NCBI GenBank assembly: GCA_900542495.1
Contig: UQNW01000002.1
Coordinates: 62,001-126,000, forward strand
Source: an uncultured Roseburia sp.
GTDB lineage: Bacteria > Bacillota > Clostridia > Lachnospirales > Lachnospiraceae
DNA length: 64,000 nt
Direction of reading: 5' to 3'
Shown: positions 58,443-64,000 of the stretch, piece by piece
Numbering within the stretch: the stretch's first letter is position 1
Layout of the letters: each line of letters begins with the position of its first letter
The notes under the pieces: generated by a model
Databases searched by the model: none
What the model was told of the DNA's origin: nothing
Seen by the model: the letters and a program-made list of their open reading frames with translations, nothing else
Made by a program: the position numbers and the translations under genes

Positions 58443-59420
58443 ATGACAACACAACCAAAGACAACCGAAGCCGAAAATCCATATCTTACCAGAGAGGATG
58501 CTCTTGCAATTTTAAATACACCGGATGATCAGTTGGACGAGCTGATTGCACGCGCTGAGAAACTGCGCCGCAAATACAAAGGAGACAATGTCGGAATCCA
58601 CATTCTGACAAACGCAAGAAGCGGCAACTGTTCCCAGGACTGTGCTTACTGCGCGCAATCCTGCCGGTCTTCTGCTGATATTGATAAATATAAATGGGTA
58701 TCGGATGAAAAACTTTCACGTGATAATGACTTTGTGAATAAGAATCATCTGGCAAGACACTGTATCGGACTGAGCGGAATGAAGTTCTCAGACGCAGAAA
58801 TTGAGGAACTTGCAGAAAAAATCCGCAAAATGAAAGAAACCGGAACACATCTCTGCTGCTCCATTGGATTTTTGACAGAAAAACAGGCACGCATGTTAAA
58901 GGAAGCCGGACTTGACCGCATTAACCATAATTTAAACAGCAGCCGTGCTTTTTATCCAAACATCTGCTCTACTCATACATTCGACCAGCGCGTAGCAAAT
59001 ATTAAGATGTTACAGGGACTGGGTTACGAAATCTGCAGTGGTGGAATTATCGGCATGGGCGAAAGCAAGGAAGATGTCGTAGATATGCTGTTAGAACTGC
59101 GTGAAATTAATCCGGAAGCAATCCCTATCAACTTCCTGCTTCCGATTGAGGGAACACCTTTAGCGCACAAGGACACTTCTGCTTTGACTCCGGAGTATGG
59201 ACTGAAAGTGCTCTCACTTGCAAGACTTCTTGTTCCACAGGCAGATATCCGCTGCGCTGCAGGACGTGAGGTTTATTTTAAGGGGGAAGAAAAAAGACTG
59301 TTGTCTGTTGTAAATTCTATTTTTGCCTCCGGTTATCTGACCGAGGACGGTCAGGGTATTGAAGATACGATCAAAGTGATCGAAGACGCCGGATTCACTT
59401 ATGAGATTGAATCTGCATAA
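58443..59420 (+). CDS. bioB: Biotin synthase
   Basis: 325 residues, normal. The radical-SAM motif Cys63-x3-Cys67-x2-Cys70 is in GNCSQDCAYC. The conserved NxNxSR-type NHNLNSSRAFYPNICSTHTF and SGGIIGMGES follow, and RCAAGRE near the C-terminus carries the [2Fe-2S] ligand Arg. BioB inserts sulfur into dethiobiotin. AAAGGAG precedes the ATG. No other biotin genes are nearby, so this is likely a salvage-type organism that completes biotin from dethiobiotin, which is inference. Confidence 0.95.
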   Translation: MTTQPKTTEAENPYLTREDALAILNTPDDQLDELIARAEKLRRKYKGDNVGIHILTNARSGNCSQDCAYCAQSCRSSADIDKYKWVSDEKLSRDNDFVNKNHLARHCIGLSGMKFSDAEIEELAEKIRKMKETGTHLCCSIGFLTEKQARMLKEAGLDRINHNLNSSRAFYPNICSTHTFDQRVANIKMLQGLGYEICSGGIIGMGESKEDVVDMLLELREINPEAIPINFLLPIEGTPLAHKDTSALTPEYGLKVLSLARLLVPQADIRCAAGREVYFKGEEKRLLSVVNSIFASGYLTEDGQGIEDTIKVIEDAGFTYEIESA

Positions 59421-59430
59421 CGCAATGGAA

Positions 59431-59494
59431 CAAAGAGTTGCATAGCAACTCTTTGCGCACTGATGCGCACAAGCTTTAGCTTGCATAATTCTTT
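59431..59494. repeat. REP-like hairpin and repeat after bioB (copy 1)
   Basis: A perfect hairpin CAAAGAGTTGC (59431-59441)/GCAACTCTTTG (59445-59455) runs into CGCACTGATGCGCACAAGCTTTAGC. The segment 59446-59494 recurs in altered form at 60796-60839. It separates bioB from the convergent RNase gene and may end both transcripts, though no T-run is present. Confidence 0.6.
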
Positions 59495-59517
59495 TGCCCA
59501 TTAGTCTTTAAGCTGAA

Positions 59518-60771
59518 TTATCCGTTCATTTTTAAACTGTCACGTAAGGATTTTTTGATTTTTTTTCTTGTCACTTCTACAAGACCAAGTTTGGTCATAT
59601 CAATGAGATCTGCTTTTACCGGATCGTCTTTTAAGTAAGAGCGGAACTCTCTTAAGAGTATGGCTTCATCTTCTTTTGCCGGAAGATTAATAAAATCAAT
59701 GATAATAATACCTGAAATATTGCGCAGTCTGAGCTGGTATGCAATTTCTTTTGCTGCTTCTAAATTAATGCGGAGCAGATTTTCACGCATTCCCTTTTTC
59801 ACAATGTTTTTTCCGCTGTTTACATCAATCACGGTAAGCGCTTCTGTGTGCTGTAATACGATCGATGCACCGGACTTTAACCAGATCTGCTCTCTCAATG
59901 CCTTATCTAACGAAGTCTTTACACTGTAAAGAGAAGAAAGGCTGAGCATTGTATCCTGATAATATGATATTGTTAAATTATTATCATTCTTTTCTTTATC
60001 AGAACCTGTCGTTACAAATTGCTCGCTGGCAATTCCATAATCCATACAGATCGTTTCAAAAATATCTCTGTCGTCCGTGATAATCTCACAGATAGAACCC
60101 TCTTTCTGATTTTTCAAATCTTCCAGATAAGAAGGTTTTGCCTTTTTAAGCACACTGTAACAGGTTTTGTGAACTGCACTTTCCCGCATGGTACACCACT
60201 CCTGCTCTAATGAGCGGATCTCTGAAAGTAAAGTCTCGTCCGGAACGCTCGCAGCATTCGTGCGGATGATAAGCCCGTAGCTGTCGGTGTCAAATTCCTG
60301 TAATAACTCTTTATAATACGCCCGCTGCTCCTTTGTCAGTTTTGAGGAGATGCCAAGCCTTTTGTTGGCGGTTGTGAGTACAGCGTATTTTCCGGCAAAA
60401 CTTAAGTTTGCAGTGACCGCAGGTTCCTTTGTCTTTAATGCTTCACGTTCAACCTGAACCAGAAGTTCATCTCCTGCCACAAGTTCTTTTTTGGCAGAAA
60501 GTTTTTTGGTGAAATGTGCATTCTTAAGGTCATCTAACGAAAGATAACAGGTCTGATCCGGCGAGATTTTTACAAAAGCTGCACGGATATTCTGCACCAC
60601 ATTTTCGACGCGCCCGATATAAATGTTTCCAAGTAAACTATCCTCGTCCGGAGGAGTCAAAGTTACCTCAAGCATTTTTTTATCCTGATTATAAAGAGCA
60701 GAAACAATAAAGTCCTGCTCTTTCTGGTTTTGCATTTTTATTTTTTCATGCGTGATAATATACTTATTCAT
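59518..60771 (-). CDS. rng: Ribonuclease G/E family endoribonuclease, short form
   Basis: 417 residues from ATG 60771 (GAGG six bases upstream). An S1 domain with NIYIGRVENVVQNIRAAFVKI (about 44-64) is followed by the catalytic DNase-I-like domain: VIDVNSGKN (about 313-321) and IIIIDFINLP (about 355-364), which carry the metal-binding aspartates. The protein ends at LGLVEVTRKKIKKSLRDSL, without the zinc-link CPxC of E. coli RNase E/G. That motif may be dispensable in this branch. It is downstream of the two radical-SAM genes on the minus strand and is flanked by two copies of a short repeat. Confidence 0.92.
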   Translation of the reverse strand: MNKYIITHEKIKMQNQKEQDFIVSALYNQDKKMLEVTLTPPDEDSLLGNIYIGRVENVVQNIRAAFVKISPDQTCYLSLDDLKNAHFTKKLSAKKELVAGDELLVQVEREALKTKEPAVTANLSFAGKYAVLTTANKRLGISSKLTKEQRAYYKELLQEFDTDSYGLIIRTNAASVPDETLLSEIRSLEQEWCTMRESAVHKTCYSVLKKAKPSYLEDLKNQKEGSICEIITDDRDIFETICMDYGIASEQFVTTGSDKEKNDNNLTISYYQDTMLSLSSLYSVKTSLDKALREQIWLKSGASIVLQHTEALTVIDVNSGKNIVKKGMRENLLRINLEAAKEIAYQLRLRNISGIIIIDFINLPAKEDEAILLREFRSYLKDDPVKADLIDMTKLGLVEVTRKKIKKSLRDSLKMNG

Positions 60772-60795
60772 AGCAAACCTCATAAAACACATTCA

Positions 60796-60839
60796 CAACT
60801 CTTTGTGTGCTCGCGCAAGCTTTAACTTGCAATATTCTT
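60796..60839. repeat. Short repeat between the radical-SAM operon and rng (copy 2)
   Basis: CAACTCTTTG followed by TGTGCTCGCGCAAGCTTTAAC and TTGCAATATTCTT, related to the segment at 59446-59494. It overlaps the last two bases of the upstream gene. Confidence 0.55.
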
Positions 60840-61554
60840 ACGCAATTTCCTCGCCCATATCCAGCAGGGAAATGAATTTGTCATTCTCTTTTGCATATAC
60901 ATCGATACGATGAATCTGGATCGCATTGGCATTATAAGGAACATTCATATAGTTGAAAAGAGATTCTAATACCAGCTCCGGTTTCAAATTATCGGAGCTT
61001 CCCGTGCTGAGATTGATATAAAATTCCGGTGCTTCCTCTGTGCCTTCTGCTTTAAATTCATAAACTAACTGCTTTAAGTCCATGATCTTTTCACTTTTCT
61101 TTGTCTGCTTTGTAATAAGCACTTCCGCAGGTTTTGTAAAGTACGCTTCGATTGCCTGTTCTGCCTCTGATTTTGTAAAAGGAATGTCATAACCTTCTTT
61201 AAAGAAAAGCCTGTAATCTGCAGCGGCAACTAAGGACATCGCCGTTTTGGCGTTGTCCGGAAGCTTCACATAGCCGGTGATCTCCACGCCCTCCACCATA
61301 GTGGAATTAAGATCAGCAAGTGTCTCACGGGTGGATTTGCTGGAATGTACTTCAATATCTAAATATTCACCGTCACTTGTGATACCGACACCAAGCGGTG
61401 CAGCAAAGGACATGATCTGATGCGGGGAAAAACCCTCGGAATAACAGATATCAATATCAGCCCTGCGCATTGCCTTCTGGAAATAGCGCATAATATCCAG
61501 GTGTCCTATGAACTTCATAACACCATATTTTCTAAATTTAATTCTTATTTTCAA
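60838..61554 (-). CDS. TIGR03936-family radical-SAM-associated protein (DUF2344)
   Basis: 238 residues from a TTG start at 61554, with GAGGAGGTG seven bases upstream; an in-frame ATG at 61572 lies in that ribosome site. The start LKIRIKFRKYGVMKFIGHLDIMRYFQKAMRRA and GFSPHQIMSFAAPLGVGI are the DUF2344 pattern. It is always paired with TIGR03960 radical-SAM genes; here they overlap by 17 bases. The biochemical role is unknown. Confidence 0.9.
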   Translation of the reverse strand: MKIRIKFRKYGVMKFIGHLDIMRYFQKAMRRADIDICYSEGFSPHQIMSFAAPLGVGITSDGEYLDIEVHSSKSTRETLADLNSTMVEGVEITGYVKLPDNAKTAMSLVAAADYRLFFKEGYDIPFTKSEAEQAIEAYFTKPAEVLITKQTKKSEKIMDLKQLVYEFKAEGTEEAPEFYINLSTGSSDNLKPELVLESLFNYMNVPYNANAIQIHRIDVYAKENDKFISLLDMGEEIA

Positions 61555-63406
61555 AACAGACACCTCCTCCAAATTTCATGGCACCACAGCCGGAACATTT
61601 CATACGGCAGTTCGGTGTTACTTTTTCATCATGTGCATTCTGCCATTCACGTTTTAAAAATTCTTTGGAGACTCCGATATCAATGAAATCCCAAGGGAAG
61701 ATCTCGTCAAGATCACGTTCTCTCATGGTATAAAAATCAGTGTCGATTCCGCACTCTGCAAAGGCTTCTTCCCAGCGAGTGTAATCAAAGTACTCGCTCC
61801 AGGCATCAAAAATGCCGCCTTTTTCATAAACTTTTAAGAGAGCCTGTCCGATCTTACGGTCACCTCTTGCAAGGATACCCTCTAAAACGGTTACATCTGC
61901 CTCATGCCAGTTGTACTTGATACTCTTATGGTTTAACTGTGCATGAACGCCCTCGTTTACGATACGTGCTCTGCCAAGATAATCTCCCGGTGTATACATT
62001 CTCGCCCACTGGAACGGTGTAAATGGCTTCGGAACAAAGAAAGAGGTACTGATCGTAATCTGACATTTGCCGTTACGCTTCTCCTTTGGAACCGTGTCAT
62101 AATAAAGCGCTGCAATCTCATTGGCAAGCTCCGGGATTGCTTTCATATCTTCCTCTGTCTCCGTCGGAAGTCCGAGCATAAAGTAAAGTTTTACCTTATT
62201 CCAGCCACCCTCGAAGGCGAGTCTGGAACCATTTAAAATGACTTCTTCGGTAAGACCTTTGTTAATCACATCACGAAGTCTCTGGGAACCAGCTTCCGGT
62301 GCAAAGGTCAGACTGCTCTTTTTAATATCCTGCACTTTGCTCATGACATCTAAGGAAAATGCATCGATTCGCAGGGAAGGAAGGGAAATATTCACACCTT
62401 TTCCCTTGAATTCATCAATGAGGAAGTTTACCAGTTCTTCTAACTGGGAATAGTCAGAGGAACTTAAGGAACTTAAGGAAATCTCCTCATGTCCGGTGGA
62501 TTTTAACATTTTATAAGCCAGTTCTTTTAAGTGTTCTACATTTTTCTCACGGACCGGGCGGTAAACCATTCCTGCCTGACAGAAACGGCAGCCGCGGATA
62601 CATCCACGCTGAATTTCAAGCACAACACGATCCTGCGTTGCCTTGATAAAAGGAACAACCGGTTTTTCCGGGTAAACAGCGCTTGTCATATCCAGTACGA
62701 TCTGTTTTTGTATGGTCTTTGGAACATCCTCATAAATCGGTTCAAAAGATGCGATCGTTCCGTCCTCTTTGTAAGTCACTTCATAAAGAGAAGGGACATA
62801 GATACCAGGTACTTTGGATGCCTCATGTAAAAATTCATGCCGGGATTTTCCCTCTGCGCGCATTTTTTTATACAGGTCAAACAGTTCATAGAAAGAGATC
62901 TCGCCCTCTCCCATATAGAACAGATCAAAGAAATCCGCCATTGGTTCCGGATTATAGGTGCAGCAGCCGCCACCGATCACAAGCGGATCATCTTCGGTAC
63001 GGTCTTTTGCAAGCAGCGGGATCTGACCGAGATCTAAGATCTGGAGCACATTGGTATAACACATCTCATAATTTAATGTAAAACCAATGAAATTAAAGTC
63101 TTTGATCGGTTCCTGTGACTCTAAGCCAAACAGTGGAAGGTGTTCTTCCTTCATGATTTTATGAAGATCCGGCCACGGAGAATAGACACGCTCGCACCAT
63201 ACATCTTCCATTTTATTAAACATATCATATAAAATCTGAACGCCAAGATGTGACATTCCTATCTCATATACATCCGGGAAGCACATGGCAAAACGGATCG
63301 CAATTTTTTCTTTATCTTTTTTGATACTGTTCAACTCATTTCCGATATAACGCGCCGGTTTATCGATTTTCATCAGTATCTCGTCTGATAATGCTAATTT
63401 TGTCAT
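61538..63406 (-). CDS. TIGR03960-family B12-binding-domain radical SAM protein
   Basis: 622 residues from ATG 63406 (AAAGGA upstream). It has an N-terminal cobalamin-binding-like domain (SHLGVQILYDMFNK near residue 52) and a radical-SAM core with CIRGCRFCQAG near 269-279, FAPEAGSQRLRDVINKG and SLPSLRIDAF, and a C-terminal cysteine cluster CRMKCSGCGAMKFGGGVC that may bind another metal. It is thought to be involved in tRNA or rRNA modification, but this is unproven. It overlaps the DUF2344 gene by 17 bases. Confidence 0.91.
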   Translation of the reverse strand: MTKLALSDEILMKIDKPARYIGNELNSIKKDKEKIAIRFAMCFPDVYEIGMSHLGVQILYDMFNKMEDVWCERVYSPWPDLHKIMKEEHLPLFGLESQEPIKDFNFIGFTLNYEMCYTNVLQILDLGQIPLLAKDRTEDDPLVIGGGCCTYNPEPMADFFDLFYMGEGEISFYELFDLYKKMRAEGKSRHEFLHEASKVPGIYVPSLYEVTYKEDGTIASFEPIYEDVPKTIQKQIVLDMTSAVYPEKPVVPFIKATQDRVVLEIQRGCIRGCRFCQAGMVYRPVREKNVEHLKELAYKMLKSTGHEEISLSSLSSSDYSQLEELVNFLIDEFKGKGVNISLPSLRIDAFSLDVMSKVQDIKKSSLTFAPEAGSQRLRDVINKGLTEEVILNGSRLAFEGGWNKVKLYFMLGLPTETEEDMKAIPELANEIAALYYDTVPKEKRNGKCQITISTSFFVPKPFTPFQWARMYTPGDYLGRARIVNEGVHAQLNHKSIKYNWHEADVTVLEGILARGDRKIGQALLKVYEKGGIFDAWSEYFDYTRWEEAFAECGIDTDFYTMRERDLDEIFPWDFIDIGVSKEFLKREWQNAHDEKVTPNCRMKCSGCGAMKFGGGVCFENKN

Positions 63407-63452
63407 TCGGTTTGTCCTTTCTGGTTTATCCTTGAAAACATAGACTGCAACA

Positions 63453-63785
63453 TCAGTCATGTTCACTTATCATAACATAATCCTGCAAAATTGTATAATA
63501 CTGATTATCGGAAATGATGTCAATGACATCTTTTGCCTGATAACCATAAAATTCATATTGATTGTATTTTAAGATCAGAAATCCGATCATAAGAAATACC
63601 GCAAACACAATGCGGATTTTCAAGAAAATCCACGGAATAAAAGTTTGTGCTTCCTCCGGCTCAGTGTCAGGCATCTCCTCCGGGTGATCAAAGGCTCTGC
63701 GGATCTCTCGCACATATTCCTTTCGCCTTACGGCATATTCGTCTGTCATAGAATAAGACTCCATAGATTTTCTTGATAAAATCAT
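63453..63785 (-). CDS. Hypothetical single-pass membrane protein
   Basis: 110 residues: a soluble N-terminal half, one membrane segment at about 55-75 (IRIVFAVFLMIGFLILKY), and a tail with YGYQAKDVIDIISDNQYYTILQDYVMI. No family is recognised. AGAGGA is upstream of the ATG at 63785. It precedes the radical-SAM gene by 47 bp and is probably in the same transcript. Confidence 0.7.
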   Translation of the reverse strand: MILSRKSMESYSMTDEYAVRRKEYVREIRRAFDHPEEMPDTEPEEAQTFIPWIFLKIRIVFAVFLMIGFLILKYNQYEFYGYQAKDVIDIISDNQYYTILQDYVMISEHD

Positions 63786-63837
63786 ATGAAGTCCTCTATT
63801 TCTTTAGAACTAATATTCCAGCCTGTCTTAGAATTTT

Positions 63838-63863
63838 ATAAAACACCTCGAAAGGTGTTTTAT
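63838..63863 (-). terminator. Perfect hairpin at the right edge
   Basis: ATAAAACACCT (63838-63848) and AGGTGTTTTAT (63853-63863) around four bases, an 11-bp perfect stem that overlaps the stop codon of the partial minus-strand gene. It is followed by an A/T-rich run on the minus strand. Confidence 0.7.
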
Positions 63864-64000
63864 TTCTGTGTCATATGCCCGATTCTTTCTTCTAAAAAGA
63901 AAATGGCATGCTCTACCCATGAAATGATTGTTTTATCTAAAATCACTGCCCCAATCAGAGAAAAAAGTAACGTGAGTATGATCATAAGCAATGATCCGCC
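63860..64000 (-). CDS. Membrane protein, C-terminal part (cut by window edge)
   Basis: 46 residues to the window edge, minus strand, stop at 63860-63862. Two hydrophobic stretches (SLLMIILTLLFSLIGAVIL) and a C-terminal tail ending EERIGHMTQK. The identity cannot be assigned from this fragment. It is upstream of the hypothetical membrane gene on the same strand, separated by the hairpin. Confidence 0.55.
   Translation of the reverse strand, partial: GGSLLMIILTLLFSLIGAVILDKTIISWVEHAIFFLEERIGHMTQK

Noticed and set aside
1..64000. CRISPR arrays or phage genes
   Set aside because: No regularly spaced direct repeats and no capsid, terminase or tail-like proteins were seen.

Overview
The window reads as a chromosomal segment of a low-to-medium GC, Gram-positive, spore-forming anaerobe, most likely Lachnospiraceae of the Roseburia/Agathobacter (Eubacterium rectale) group. 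Reasons: sporulation genes yqfC/yqfD and a BofC-like gene, formyl-THF ligase next to folD, a Firmicutes-type rplU-prp-rpmA order with a cleavable L27 N-terminus, a yneA/lexA divergon, the pair of radical-SAM genes followed by RNase G, and a 943-residue PBP2. This assignment is inference; there is no rRNA in the window.

Layout. 1-2.6 kb: one-carbon metabolism (fhs end, folD) and a zinc-ribbon/TPR surface protein. 2.7-4.7 kb: xpt and a membrane protein on the minus strand, then rlmH, which lies between two related palindromic repeats and has a promoter that allows almost no 5' leader. 4.7-9.0 kb: a molybdenum hydroxylase operon (FAD, 2Fe-2S and Mo subunits plus a MocA-like nucleotidyltransferase). 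9.0-14.8 kb: yqfC-yqfD-phoH-(degenerate PgpH-like HD protein)-ybeY-MurJ/SpoVB-like flippase. 15-24 kb: BofC-like, two FAD oxidoreductases, mutS-mutL-miaA. 24.0-24.2 kb: a 239-bp multi-stem palindromic element. 24.3-26.3 kb: a PLP lyase and radC. 26.4-35.2 kb: a cell-shape operon, mreBCD-PBP2-minDE-rodA-mgsA-carboxypeptidase, with no minC. 35.3-42.2 kb: a small P-loop protein, a DUF378 protein, and HlyD-like/yggS/sepF/ylmH/aroB/lspA/rluD. 42.3-43.1 kb: a cytidylate-kinase-like gene.

43.12-46.75 kb is the accessory region: a 3.6-kb element bounded by 18-bp perfect direct repeats. It encodes a rolling-circle Rep (HUH endonuclease fused to an SF3-type helicase) and a MobV-like relaxase, has iteron-like repeats and an oriT-like hairpin, and has no integrase of its own. 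An inverted copy of its boundary repeat, differing by one inserted base, lies 207 bp inside the left end, so the single-stranded form could fold into a double-stranded recombination site. About 1.4 kb to the right is a XerS-like tyrosine recombinase gene, and just after it the dominant gene direction flips from plus to minus, as expected near a replication terminus. I propose that this element is an integrated rolling-circle plasmid using the host Xer recombinase.

46.8-64 kb: dtd, a TtcA-like gene, xer, a GGDEF remnant, plsC, the yneA/lexA SOS divergon with four or five LexA boxes, then the minus-strand operon rplU-prp-rpmA-obgE-yhbY-nadD-yqeK-rsfS, a TPR/GGDEF protein, bioB with a BirA-like operator, RNase G, the TIGR03936/TIGR03960 radical-SAM pair, and two membrane proteins at the right edge. 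No rRNA, tRNA or CRISPR array was seen.
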